Source: Ruminococcus sp.
GTDB taxonomy: Bacteria; Bacillota; Clostridia; Oscillospirales; Ruminococcaceae
DNA: 64,000 nt
NCBI GenBank assembly: GCA_017626015.1
Contig: JAGAJO010000012.1
Span: 109,752-173,751 of the forward strand
Reading direction: 5' to 3'
Every line of letters starts with the position of its first letter. Position 1 is the stretch's first letter. The position numbers and the translations under genes are program-made. Positions 18,964 through 27,885 of this stretch are shown here, piece by piece. A model generated the notes under the pieces. It had not been told where the DNA came from, searched no databases, and was given only the letters and a program-made list of their open reading frames with translations.

Positions 18964-19485
18964 TTACAGATCTTCAAGAACGATCTTCCCCTCAGCCAGA
19001 GTTTCAGGCAAATTGATCACCCGCTGATTTTCCGAACCTCTGAATGAAAGGCTTATATTTTTCTTTTCCAGAATAAATTCTCCGTCCACAAGCACGTCTA
19101 TCAGCGACAGAAATTCGTCAGTGACCTCGCACCTTGCCCTGCTGGCGGAAAGCAGATCGGTCTCCAGAGTATAGCCCGTATAGCACCAGATGTTTTTATT
19201 CGGATAACGCTCCCTTACCTTTTTCAAAAACGGAAGCAGGGCACGCTGATTGTCCGCCTCCATAGGCTCACCCCCCAGCAGGGTAAGTCCGTCGATATGA
19301 TCGGGAGCAAGCATTTCAAGTAGCTGTTTTTCAGTATCCTCCGTAAAGGGCTTACCGTAGCCGAAGTCCCACGTCATAGGGTTAAAGCACCCCTTGCAGT
19401 GATGAGTACACCCGGAAACGAACAAGCTTACACGCACTCCCAGTCCGTTGGCGATGTCGCAGTTTTTTATTTCTCCGTAGTTCAT
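18964..19485 (-). CDS. nrdG: Anaerobic ribonucleotide reductase activating enzyme
   Basis: 173 residues from ATG 19485, preceded by GAGGTGC. It is a radical-SAM protein with CTHHCKGC supplying the 4Fe-4S ligands. FNPMTWDFGYG and LLGGEPM are typical of NrdG. It uses S-adenosylmethionine to install the glycyl radical on NrdD. It lies on the same strand as nrdD but is separated from it by an acetyltransferase gene and a small hairpin (19511-19540). Expected to work only under anaerobiosis. Confidence 0.96.
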   Translation of the reverse strand: MNYGEIKNCDIANGLGVRVSLFVSGCTHHCKGCFNPMTWDFGYGKPFTEDTEKQLLEMLAPDHIDGLTLLGGEPMEADNQRALLPFLKKVRERYPNKNIWCYTGYTLETDLLSASRARCEVTDEFLSLIDVLVDGEFILEKKNISLSFRGSENQRVINLPETLAEGKIVLEDL

Positions 19486-19510
19486 TTTACGCACCTCATA
19501 TTCTATGATA

Positions 19511-19540
19511 AAAGGTACAAAATCAGCGTTTTGTACCTTT
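19511..19540 (-). terminator. Hairpin between the GNAT gene and nrdG
   Basis: Arms AAAGGTACAAAA and TTTTGTACCTTT pair perfectly around a 6-base loop; the U-tail is short. It may only partly terminate, lowering nrdG relative to nrdD. Confidence 0.6.
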
Positions 19541-19590
19541 TGATGTTTTTGTTTCTTTTGCAAAGTGTTTCTGTAATTGCCCTTAAAATA

Positions 19591-20025
19591 CTATAAGATC
19601 TTACGGAAATAAAACGACGTTTTATTATAGCCCAGATGCTCATAAAATTCGTGTGCATTTGTTCGCTGAAAACCGGATGCAAGTCCGATATATGAAGAGC
19701 CGCATTCGGCTGTCAGTTTCTCAACACGCTTCATCAGTAATTTACCGATCCCGCAGCGTTGAAACTCCGGTAAAACCGCAAGTCCGTTTAATTTAATGTA
19801 GCCATTGGGGTGGTCTACTGCCAAAGTCAGAACGGTCGTAGCGAAACCAACGACTTTGCCGTCAACATCGGCGACAAATATGTGGTAGCGGTTATCGCCT
19901 TTCATCTTTTCGTATGTTTCGGCAACTGTTTCAGTGGATACCGATGAATAGCCGAGAACATCACGCCAGATCGCCGCTACGGATACATAATCCTTACTTT
20001 CAATTTCCCTTACAACAACGTTCAT
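19591..20025 (-). CDS. GNAT-family N-acetyltransferase
   Basis: 144 residues from ATG 20025. The nearest strong ribosome site (GAGGAG) is 13 bases upstream, so a TTG nine bases earlier is a possible alternative. The acetyl-CoA loop is visible as VLPEFQRCGIGKLLMKRVE (Q/R-x-x-G-x-G/A), and the C-terminus has NAHEFYEHLGYNKTSFYF, the usual last strands of small-molecule GNATs. The acceptor is unknown. It is inserted between nrdD and nrdG, 54 bases after nrdD, so it is probably cotranscribed with them, although no nucleotide-metabolism role is established for such a protein. Confidence 0.9.
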   Translation of the reverse strand: MNVVVREIESKDYVSVAAIWRDVLGYSSVSTETVAETYEKMKGDNRYHIFVADVDGKVVGFATTVLTLAVDHPNGYIKLNGLAVLPEFQRCGIGKLLMKRVEKLTAECGSSYIGLASGFQRTNAHEFYEHLGYNKTSFYFRKIL

Positions 20026-20078
20026 AACGATCAACACACTCCTCAGACTTGTATTTATCCTGCTGTCGGCACATATCA

Positions 20079-22250
20079 TCACAAATGAAGTACCCTGTCC
20101 CTGATCTCCTGAGTTCTGCCCTGATTCCAGAACTGCGTGCCGATGTAGCCGCAGGTCCTTCTTGCGACATTCATCTTGTCCTGATCCCTGTTGCCGCAGT
20201 TGGGGCATTCCCATACCAGCTTGCCGTCGTCCTCAACTATTTGTATCTCTCCGTCAAAGCCGCATACCTGACAGTAATCGCTCTTTGTATTAAGCTCAGC
20301 ATACATAATGTTATCGTATATGAATTTTATAACGTTAAGCACCGCAGGAATGTTTTTCTGCATATCGGGGACCTCCACATAGCTGATAGCTCCTCCGGGA
20401 GAAAGATGCTGGAACTGCGCCTCGAATTTCAGCTTGGTAAAGGCGTCTATCTGTTCGGAAACGTGAACATGATAGCTGTTGGTGATGTAACTCCTGTCGG
20501 TGATGCCCTCTATGATGCCGAAGCGCTTCTGAAGGCATTTTGCAAACTTGTAAGTAGTGCTTTCCAGAGGAGTACCGTAAATTGAGAAATCAATGTTTTC
20601 CTTAGCCTTCCATGCAGCGCAGGCGTCGTTCATATGCTGCATAACAGCCAGCGCAAAGGGAGTCGCCTCCTCGTCGGTGTGGCTCTTGCCCGTCATATAC
20701 TTTACGCACTCGTAAAGTCCGGCATAGCCAAGTGAAATAGTGGAATATCCGCCGTAAAGCAGCTTGTCGATGGGTTCTCCCTTTTTCAGACGTGCCAACG
20801 CTCCGTACTGCCAGAGGATAGGCGCAGCGTCTGACAGCGTACCCTTAAGGCGCTCATGCCTGCACATCAGCGCACGGTAGCAGAGGTCAAGTCTCTCATC
20901 GAAGATCCTCCAGAACTTGTCCATGTCTCCGCCGGAGGACAGCGCAACGTCCACAAGGTTTATCGTAACAACGCCCTGATTGAATCTGCCGTAGTATTTC
21001 GGCTTTCCGTTTTCGTCAACATAAGGAGTAAGGAAGCTGCGGCAGCCCATGCAGGTATAGCAGTGACCCTCTCCGTTCCTGTCCTTTTTAAGATCCAGCA
21101 TTACCTTTTCGGAAATGTAATCGGGTACCATTCTCTTTGCCGTACATTTTGCAGCAAGCTCTGTAAGATAAAAATACTTGCTTCCCTCAGAAATGTTATC
21201 CTCCTCAAGAACATAAATGAGCTTTGGGAAAGCAGGTGTCACCCATACTCCCGATTCGTTCTTTACGCCCTGAGTCCTCTGCTTCAGAGTTTCCTCGATT
21301 ATCATTGCAAGATCACGCTTTTCGTCCTCGTTCCTTGCCTCGTTAAGATACATGAACACCGTTACAAAGGGAGCCTGACCGTTGGTGGTGAGCAGCGTAA
21401 CGACCTGATACTGTATCGTCTGTACTCCCCTGGTGATCTCCTTTTTCAGCCTCTCCTCGGTAATAAGCGACATTTTTTCCTCGCTGGGGGAACAGCCCAG
21501 ATCCTTTACCTCTTCCTCCAGCTCACGCCTGATCTTCTCTCTGGAGATCTGAACAAAAGGAGCAAGGTGCGCAAGGCTTATGCTCTGCCCGCCGTACTGA
21601 TTTGAAGCTACCTGCGCAATTATCTGCGTTGCGATATTGCAGGCGGTGGAAAAGCTGTGCGGCTTCTCGATAAGCGTCTCGCTGATGACAGTACCGTTTT
21701 GCAGCATATCCTCAAGGTTTACCAGATCGCAGTTGTGCATATGCTGGGCAAAGTAATCGCTGTCGTGAAAATGTATGATACCCTGATCGTGAGCCTCTAC
21801 TATATCCTGGGGGAGCAGCAGTCTCTTGGTTATGTCCCTACTGACCTCGCCCGCCATATAGTCACGCTGGACGCTGTTCACGGTAGGATTTTTGTTGGAG
21901 TTTTCCTGCTTGACCTCCTCGTTCACACATTCGATAAGGCTGAGTATTTTATTATCCGTAGTGTTGGACTTTCTTATAAGGGAACGTGTATAGCGGTATC
22001 TCACATAACGTCTTGCCAGCTCAAAGGCGCCCTTTGCCATCAGCTGATTCTCCACCATATCCTGGATCTCCTCAACGGATACCGCCCGGTTCATCTTATT
22101 GCATTTGTACTCTACATAGTCTGCAATATCGTTTATCTCCTCGTCTGAGATCCTGCCCTTATCGCACGCCTTGTTAGCTTTTTTTACTGCATTGAAGATC
22201 TTTTCAATATTAAATGTCTCCTCTGCTCCGTTTCTCTTGATGATTTTCAT
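20079..22250 (-). CDS. nrdD: Anaerobic ribonucleoside-triphosphate reductase
   Basis: 723 residues; ATG 22250 with GGAGG upstream. The N-terminal ATP-cone (MKIIKRNGAEETFNIEKIF, about 1-90) senses ATP/dATP. The glycyl-radical barrel includes the active-site cysteine region TCMGCRSFL. The C-terminal zinc site is CQVC...CPNC, and the radical Gly is Gly701 in RRTCGYIG. It makes dNTPs from NTPs with formate as reductant and needs NrdG. An NrdR-type box lies in the divergent region upstream, so regulation by ATP/dATP through NrdR is likely. Confidence 0.97.
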   Translation of the reverse strand: MKIIKRNGAEETFNIEKIFNAVKKANKACDKGRISDEEINDIADYVEYKCNKMNRAVSVEEIQDMVENQLMAKGAFELARRYVRYRYTRSLIRKSNTTDNKILSLIECVNEEVKQENSNKNPTVNSVQRDYMAGEVSRDITKRLLLPQDIVEAHDQGIIHFHDSDYFAQHMHNCDLVNLEDMLQNGTVISETLIEKPHSFSTACNIATQIIAQVASNQYGGQSISLAHLAPFVQISREKIRRELEEEVKDLGCSPSEEKMSLITEERLKKEITRGVQTIQYQVVTLLTTNGQAPFVTVFMYLNEARNEDEKRDLAMIIEETLKQRTQGVKNESGVWVTPAFPKLIYVLEEDNISEGSKYFYLTELAAKCTAKRMVPDYISEKVMLDLKKDRNGEGHCYTCMGCRSFLTPYVDENGKPKYYGRFNQGVVTINLVDVALSSGGDMDKFWRIFDERLDLCYRALMCRHERLKGTLSDAAPILWQYGALARLKKGEPIDKLLYGGYSTISLGYAGLYECVKYMTGKSHTDEEATPFALAVMQHMNDACAAWKAKENIDFSIYGTPLESTTYKFAKCLQKRFGIIEGITDRSYITNSYHVHVSEQIDAFTKLKFEAQFQHLSPGGAISYVEVPDMQKNIPAVLNVIKFIYDNIMYAELNTKSDYCQVCGFDGEIQIVEDDGKLVWECPNCGNRDQDKMNVARRTCGYIGTQFWNQGRTQEIRDRVLHL

Positions 22251-22400
22251 TTACATGTCCTCCGTATAGCATATTCATTCCCGTCATACCTGCCGGATCG
22301 TTTCAGGATACAGCCACGCTGCAGCAGTACCGTCAGGATAACTCCGATGATTGATTTACTGTGTGTTTATACATTTTACAATAAAAAAGCATATATGTCT

Positions 22401-22444
22401 GTTGCAATTGCAACAATTATATGATATAATACAATATATAGTGT
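22401..22444 (+). promoter_or_regulatory. Crp/Fnr gene promoter with TTGCAA palindrome and NrdR box
   Basis: -35 TTGCAA (22402-22407), a 17-base spacer, -10 TATAAT (22425-22430). The -35 lies in the palindrome GTTGCAATTGCAAC (22401-22414), a plausible Crp/Fnr-type site. ATACAATATATAGTGT (22429-22444) matches the published NrdR-box consensus at 15 of 16 positions and overlaps the -10. Both sites sit between divergent nrdD and the regulator gene. NrdR boxes usually come in pairs; I see only one convincing copy. Confidence 0.72.
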
Positions 22445-22481
22445 TATTTTTAAAATTTAAGCACATTATGAGGATAATCAT

Positions 22482-23117
22482 ATGAACAAATTATTAATCG
22501 AATATGGATTTACGGAAAATACGGCAAACGCATTCATCGAATTAATCCGTCCAGCAGTCAGAGAGTACCGAAGCGGAGACGTAATAATGAGAAGCTCATT
22601 CACAAGGAACGAATGTGCAATAATTACACATGGCACTGCTCTGTCGGTAAGTATCAACAGCGATGGGGAAAAAAACATTATCGACTGCTGCGTCAGAGGA
22701 GATCTTTTCGGAAAGCCTTTTCTGCCTTCGCAAAACGCAAACGTATGCTATGTCTATGCAAAGACCCGCTGCACAGCTGCCCATGTGAACTACACCAGAT
22801 TTCTGGAAGGCTGCTTACATTGCGGCGATCAGGGCGGACTTCTGATAGACTTTTTTATCACCTCGGCAGTGCGCCGCTGCCGCAGACATATAGACGTTCT
22901 GGGCGGACGTACCATCAGCGAAAGGCTGACTGTTTATTTCAGATATCTTGCGGAGGAAACGGGCAGCAGCAGTATCAGACTGCCTATGTCCCTTTCCGAT
23001 CTGGCTGACTATCTGTATGCAGACCGCAGCGCAATGATGAGGGAGATCAAAAAGCTTAACGATTCCGGCATAATAAGCTCCAAGGGCAGAGATATCGTGC
23101 TTCTGCGGCTCCGATAA
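22482..23117 (+). CDS. Crp/Fnr-family transcriptional regulator
   Basis: 211 residues; ATG 22482, with GAGG 9 bases before. It has an N-terminal cyclic-nucleotide-binding-like barrel (about 20-120) and a C-terminal helix-turn-helix (LSDLADYLYADRSAMMREIKKL, about 168-190). It lacks the N-terminal Cys cluster of E. coli FNR, but has Cys pairs at IIDCC and CLHCG that might sense redox state or bind a cluster. Divergent from nrdDG with a shared regulatory region, so it may control anaerobic dNTP synthesis, itself, or both. The ligand is unknown. Confidence 0.9.
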   Translation: MNKLLIEYGFTENTANAFIELIRPAVREYRSGDVIMRSSFTRNECAIITHGTALSVSINSDGEKNIIDCCVRGDLFGKPFLPSQNANVCYVYAKTRCTAAHVNYTRFLEGCLHCGDQGGLLIDFFITSAVRRCRRHIDVLGGRTISERLTVYFRYLAEETGSSSIRLPMSLSDLADYLYADRSAMMREIKKLNDSGIISSKGRDIVLLRLR

Positions 23118-23169
23118 ACACTGGCTGAAATTTCTTTTGTTTATTTTCAGATAAAAGCAGTGTAACGTA

Positions 23170-23199
23170 TTGAAAAAGGTCCATATGGTATGGTATAAT
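23170..23199 (+). promoter_or_regulatory. Promoter of the BceRS-type operon
   Basis: TTGAAA (23170-23175), an 18-base spacer, TATAAT (23194-23199). Confidence 0.7.
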
Positions 23200-23239
23200 A
23201 TTAATTATAATTATAAAAAACATAAGAAGGGATAACAAG

Positions 23240-23914
23240 ATGTACAGGATTTTAATTGTGGAAGACGACAGTGCACTTGCCTCCGCTATGAAAAAGCATA
23301 TAGGATCATGGAATTACGATGTCAGGTGCGTCCGCAGATTTGAAAATATCATACCGGAATTCAGCGAATACGATCCGCATATCGTTCTTATGGACATAAT
23401 GCTGCCGTTTTATAACGGTTACCATTGGTGTACTCAGCTGAGGAAAATTTCCGACGTTCCTATAGTATTTCTGTCCTCGGCTTCGGACGATATGAACATC
23501 GTTATGGCAATGAATATGGGCGGAGACGATTTTATTGCAAAACCGGTAGACCCGAATGTAATGGTCGCCAAGATCGGGGCGATACTCAGACGGGCTTATG
23601 AAAGACAGGATAAGATACCCGTGCTGGAGCACAAAGGCGCAGTGCTGAATTTAAACGACGCCACCCTCAGCTATAACGGTATCAGGGTGGAGCTTACAAA
23701 GAATGAGTTCCGCATTTTGCAGACGCTTATGGAAAACAAAGGCAGGATAGTGAGCCGTGACACTCTTATGAATAAGCTCTGGCAGATGGACTGCTATGTG
23801 GAGGAAAACACGCTTACCGTCAACGTTACACGACTGCGCAGAAAGCTTGAAGGAGCGGGACTTTTCGATCTGATAAAAACAAAGGTGGGAAGCGGGTATA
23901 TTATCGAGCTATGA
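23240..23914 (+). CDS. OmpR-family response regulator, BceR-like
   Basis: 224 residues. The receiver domain has acidic EDD near the N-terminus, the phospho-acceptor in LMDIMLP, Ser in FLSSASD and Lys in IAKPVD. The C-terminal winged helix (about 125-224) has KNEFRILQTLMENKGRIVSRDTLM and VNVTRLRRKLEGAG. It overlaps the kinase gene by 4 bases (ATGA), so the pair is translationally coupled. With the ABC transporter that follows it forms the typical peptide-antibiotic sensing module of Firmicutes. It likely binds the direct repeats before the transporter gene. Confidence 0.94.
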   Translation: MYRILIVEDDSALASAMKKHIGSWNYDVRCVRRFENIIPEFSEYDPHIVLMDIMLPFYNGYHWCTQLRKISDVPIVFLSSASDDMNIVMAMNMGGDDFIAKPVDPNVMVAKIGAILRRAYERQDKIPVLEHKGAVLNLNDATLSYNGIRVELTKNEFRILQTLMENKGRIVSRDTLMNKLWQMDCYVEENTLTVNVTRLRRKLEGAGLFDLIKTKVGSGYIIEL

Positions 23915-24900
23915 AGAATTTATTTTTCAGATACGTTTACCAGTACAGGTATACCGCATTGATATTTGCGGCTTTTATTGCCATTTTCGCATCGGTATTT
24001 TTGCTGTACGATCTCAAAGCCGATGCGGTGCTTTATGCGGGAGGACTTTGCGCTGCGCTGGGGATCGCTGTTATTGCGATACATTTTCTTAGGTTCCGCA
24101 GCCGCAGCAAGGAACGTGAGATACTTTTAAAAAACATACTTATCATGACGGAGGAGCTTCCCGAGCCGCAGACAGTTGCAGAGGAGGATTACCTGCGTAT
24201 CATAGAGAAGCTGAGAGCCGCCAACAATGCCGCATTGACAAAATACAGCCTTGAACGCACGGAAAGCGTTGATTTTTACACGACCTGGGTACATCAGATA
24301 AAAACCCCCATTTCCGTGATGCGCATGATACTGAAAAGCGAGGACACCGAACAGAACCGGGAGCTGCTCTCAGAGCTGTTCAGGATAGAGCAGTATACGG
24401 AAATGGTGCTGTGCTATTTCCGCCTTGACGAAAACGCTTCCGACTTCGTTTTTGGCAGATATGAGCTTGACGGTATCATTAAAACAGCCATAAGAAAATT
24501 TGCTCCGCAGTTTATACAGAAAAGGATAAGACTCGATTTCAGACCGACCGGTATGACAGTACTTACCGATGAAAAGTGGCTGGGATTTATTATCGAACAG
24601 CTGATATCAAACGCCGTAAAGTACACCGACAGCGGCAGCGTTACCATAACCGCCGAAAACGGTATACTGAGGATATCCGACACAGGCATCGGCATAGCGG
24701 AGGAGGATCTGCCCAGAATATTTGAAAAGGGATTTACCGGATATAACGGCAGAGCCGACAAAAAATCCACCGGTCTGGGACTGTATCTCTGCAAAAAGGC
24801 AGCGGATAAGCTTTCACACAGGATAGCAGCCGAATCGTCTGCGGGGAACGGAAGCACGTTTTCCTTAGATCTGAGGACAAAAGAGCTTGAAGTTGAGTAA
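23911..24900 (+). CDS. Intramembrane-sensing histidine kinase, BceS-like
   Basis: 329 residues. Two closely spaced N-terminal helices (about 12-33 and 38-60) leave almost no external loop, the hallmark of intramembrane-sensing kinases that depend on a BceAB transporter for stimulus perception. The H-box is TTWVHQIKTPISVMRM. N-box EQLISNAVKYTDSG, G1 ISDTGIGIAEEDL, F and G2 STGLGLYLCKKA complete the ATPase core. Phosphorylates the upstream regulator. Confidence 0.95.
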   Translation: MKNLFFRYVYQYRYTALIFAAFIAIFASVFLLYDLKADAVLYAGGLCAALGIAVIAIHFLRFRSRSKEREILLKNILIMTEELPEPQTVAEEDYLRIIEKLRAANNAALTKYSLERTESVDFYTTWVHQIKTPISVMRMILKSEDTEQNRELLSELFRIEQYTEMVLCYFRLDENASDFVFGRYELDGIIKTAIRKFAPQFIQKRIRLDFRPTGMTVLTDEKWLGFIIEQLISNAVKYTDSGSVTITAENGILRISDTGIGIAEEDLPRIFEKGFTGYNGRADKKSTGLGLYLCKKAADKLSHRIAAESSAGNGSTFSLDLRTKELEVE

Positions 24901-24908
24901 CCTTACAA

Positions 24909-24976
24909 AAATGTCACACATCAAAGCCGAAATGTCACACGATTCGATGTCGGGCATTCGGCTTTTGTGATATACT
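24909..24976 (+). promoter_or_regulatory. Putative BceR binding repeats and transporter promoter
   Basis: AAATGTCACAC occurs twice as a direct repeat (24909-24919 and 24930-24940), 21 bases apart, i.e. two helical turns. A -10 TATACT lies at 24971-24976 with no good -35. This is the layout of an activator-dependent OmpR-type promoter, with the repeats ending just upstream of the -35 position. Confidence 0.7.
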
Positions 24977-25008
24977 CGTAACAGAAAAAAGCTCAGGAGG
25001 TTTTCAAA

Positions 25009-25776
25009 ATGACGATTTTAGAAGTTCAGAACCTTGAAAAGATCTACACAACAAGGTTCGGAGGAAATCAGGTAAGGGCGCTTTCAAACGTGTCCTTTTC
25101 CGTGGAGCAGGGCGAGTATGTGGCAATTATGGGCGAATCCGGTTCGGGAAAAACAACTCTGCTGAATATCCTAGCCGCTCTTGACAAGCCCACCAAGGGA
25201 GACGTTATTTTAGAGGGCAGACCGCTTTCCGGCATCAGGGATAAGGAAATGTCCGCATTCAGGCGTGATAATCTCGGTTTTGTCTTTCAGGATTTCAATT
25301 TGCTCGATACCTTTACTCTGGAGGACAACATCTATCTTCCGCTGGTACTTTCGGGTGCAAAATACGAAGAAATGGAAAAACGGCTGAAACCGATAGCCGC
25401 CTCTCTGGGGATAAGATCGCTGATGTCGAAATACCCCTATGAGGTCTCGGGAGGACAAAAGCAGAGAGCGGCTGTGGCAAGGGCGCTGATAACTGATCCT
25501 AAGATCATTCTTGCCGATGAGCCTACAGGCGCACTGGATTCAAGATCCTCAGACGAGCTGCTGGCTCAGTTCGCTAAAATAAACCGCAGCGGTCAGACCA
25601 TACTTATGGTAACGCATTCCACCAAGGCGGCAAGCCATGCAGGCAGAGTGCTGTTTATCAAGGACGGCGAGGTATTCCACCAGATCTACAGGGGCGGACG
25701 CTCAAACGAGGAAATGTATCAGAAAATTTCCGATACGCTTACCCTGCTTGCGACAGGCGGTGAACGCAATGAGTAG
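25009..25776 (+). CDS. ABC transporter ATP-binding protein, BceA-like
   Basis: 255 residues; ATG 25009 with CAGGAGG upstream. Walker A GESGSGKTT, signature SGGQKQRAAVARAL and Walker B IILADEPTGALDSRS. Belongs to the MacB/LolD-type ATPases that pair with ten-helix BceB permeases. Overlaps the permease gene by 8 bases. Probably drives removal of peptide antibiotics such as bacitracin-like compounds from their lipid target and signals to the upstream kinase. Confidence 0.95.
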   Translation: MTILEVQNLEKIYTTRFGGNQVRALSNVSFSVEQGEYVAIMGESGSGKTTLLNILAALDKPTKGDVILEGRPLSGIRDKEMSAFRRDNLGFVFQDFNLLDTFTLEDNIYLPLVLSGAKYEEMEKRLKPIAASLGIRSLMSKYPYEVSGGQKQRAAVARALITDPKIILADEPTGALDSRSSDELLAQFAKINRSGQTILMVTHSTKAASHAGRVLFIKDGEVFHQIYRGGRSNEEMYQKISDTLTLLATGGERNE

Positions 25777-27778
25777 TCTGTATCTGAAGCTTGCCGTTAC
25801 GGGCATACGCAAAAACGGCAAAATATATGTACCCTACATTCTCACCTGCGTGGGAATGATAACGATGTACTATATCGTCTCATATCTTACATATTCCAAG
25901 TCGGTCTACAATATGAGGGGCGGCGATGATATGCAGATGATCCTGTCGTGGGGTACGGGAGTTATAGCTTTATTTGCGGCAATATTCCTGTTTTATACAA
26001 ATTCCTTTGTTATACGCCGCCGCAAAAAGGAATTCGGTCTTTACAACATTCTCGGCATGGGAAAGAAAAATATTGCAGTTATCCTGATCTGGGAGACCAT
26101 CATCACCTTTGCGGTATCCGCCGTATCGGGTCTGGGGATAGGAATACTGCTGTCAAAGCTTTCCGAGCTTGTCACCGCAAGGATCCTGGGAGACAGTGCA
26201 GCTCTGGGATTTACCGTAGAGGTCAATGCAGTAAAAAACACACTGATGATCTTCGGCTCTGTTTTTGTACTGATACTTTTAAACGCTCTCAGACAGATAC
26301 ACCTGTCAAAGCCTATCGAGCTGCTGCACAGCGAACACGCAGGAGAAAAGCCTCCCAAGGCAAAGTGGATACTGGCGGTGCTGGGAGTTATGATACTCGG
26401 TGCTGCATATTACATTTCCTGCACCATAGAAGAGCCTATGGAGGCTATCGCTATGTTTTTCGTGGCGGTGGTCATGGTTATCGCTGCGACCTATATGCTT
26501 TTTACCGCAGGCTCAGTTGCTTTGTGCAAGGCCCTTCAGAAAAACAAAAGGTACTATTATAAAACGGAGCATTTCGTTTCCGTATCGTCAATGGCATACC
26601 GTATGAAAAGAAACGGCGCGAGTCTTGCCTCAATATGTGTTCTTTCCACAATGGTTCTGGTAATGATATCCTCCACGCTGTGCCTTTACGTCGGCAAGGA
26701 GGAATCGCTGAGAACAAGATATCCCCGTGATATAGTCATAGAAACATATTCCGTTGCAGAGGAAGCGACTGATGCTGTACACCGCACAGCCTGTTCGGTA
26801 CTGAAAAAAAACGGGATCCCCGCAAAAGACCTGCTTTACTATAAGTATCTCCCGGCAGCAGGCATGATCGACGGCAGCACCGTAAGCTTCAACATAGACA
26901 AATACGGAGACTCGGTGGATTTCGCTAAAATATATCAGCTTTTTATTCTTACCATAGACGACTACAACAGATTAATGGACAAAAACGAGACAATAACGGA
27001 TGACGAGATCATTATATACACAAGCAAGTCAGACTACGAATACGACGAGCTGACGATCGAAGACTTTAAAACAATGAAAATAAAGAAACAAGCCGACGAT
27101 TTTATCACAAACGGAGTAGATACCTCCCAGGTTTTTTCTTCGATTTTCATATTTGTTCCCGACCTTGAAGCGCTTGAGGAGATAACCGACTTCCAGAAAA
27201 GTATGTACGGTGAAAACTCCTCTGATCTGGAGGACTATTACAGCTTTGACCTTGACTGCGACGAGGAAACGGTCATGGCGGTATATAAAGATATAGAGAA
27301 CGAGATCTTTGCTCTCCATCAAAAGGACGAAGGATTTCCGGATACCAAGATCGAATGTCTGGCCAAGGGGAAGCAGAGCTTCTATTCAATGTTCGGCGCT
27401 CTTTTCTTTCTGGCAATACTTTTAAGCATTGTTTTCATATGTGCAGCCGTGCTGATAATGTACTACAAGCAGATAACCGAGGGCTACGAGGATGCGGGAC
27501 GTTTTGAAATAATGCAGAAGGTCGGCATGACAAAAAGGGAGATACGCAAAAGCATCAATTCGCAGATACTTACCGTGTTCTTCGCTCCGCTCCTTATGGC
27601 GGGGCTTCATACGGGCTTTGCATTCCCGATCATTTCAAGACTGCTGAAACTGTTCGGACTGTTCAATACCACTCTGCTTATCGGAGTTACAGCCGGAGCC
27701 TTTGCGGTATTTGCGGTTTTCTACGCTCTGGTATACAAGATCACTTCACGGAGCTACTACCGTATCGTGAGCAAATAA
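25769..27778 (+). CDS. FtsX-domain ABC permease, BceB-like
   Basis: 669 residues from ATG 25769, inside the end of the ATPase gene; a longer frame starts within that gene and is rejected. It has about ten hydrophobic helices with two FtsX domains (around residues 55-235 and 530-660). A large extracytoplasmic domain (about 300-510, rich in Asp, Glu and Tyr) lies before the last helices, as expected for peptide-sensing BceB permeases. Together with the preceding genes it forms a complete RSAB module. The drug specificity cannot be read from sequence. Confidence 0.94.
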   Translation: MSSLYLKLAVTGIRKNGKIYVPYILTCVGMITMYYIVSYLTYSKSVYNMRGGDDMQMILSWGTGVIALFAAIFLFYTNSFVIRRRKKEFGLYNILGMGKKNIAVILIWETIITFAVSAVSGLGIGILLSKLSELVTARILGDSAALGFTVEVNAVKNTLMIFGSVFVLILLNALRQIHLSKPIELLHSEHAGEKPPKAKWILAVLGVMILGAAYYISCTIEEPMEAIAMFFVAVVMVIAATYMLFTAGSVALCKALQKNKRYYYKTEHFVSVSSMAYRMKRNGASLASICVLSTMVLVMISSTLCLYVGKEESLRTRYPRDIVIETYSVAEEATDAVHRTACSVLKKNGIPAKDLLYYKYLPAAGMIDGSTVSFNIDKYGDSVDFAKIYQLFILTIDDYNRLMDKNETITDDEIIIYTSKSDYEYDELTIEDFKTMKIKKQADDFITNGVDTSQVFSSIFIFVPDLEALEEITDFQKSMYGENSSDLEDYYSFDLDCDEETVMAVYKDIENEIFALHQKDEGFPDTKIECLAKGKQSFYSMFGALFFLAILLSIVFICAAVLIMYYKQITEGYEDAGRFEIMQKVGMTKREIRKSINSQILTVFFAPLLMAGLHTGFAFPIISRLLKLFGLFNTTLLIGVTAGAFAVFAVFYALVYKITSRSYYRIVSK

Positions 27779-27831
27779 GAACCTGTCTTCACAAGATATT
27801 GCACACAAATCTTATGAATACAGGTCCTGAC

Positions 27832-27869
27832 AAAAATACCTGCCGGGATAATGCCCGTCAGGTATTTTT
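27832..27869. terminator. Bidirectional terminator between the permease and kinase genes
   Basis: The stem CAAAAATACCTG...CAGGTATTTTT, with an inner CGGG/CCCG stem, is A-rich on one side and T-rich on the other. It can therefore serve both convergent genes. Confidence 0.85.
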
Positions 27870-27885
27870 CATGCGGTCTTAAATA

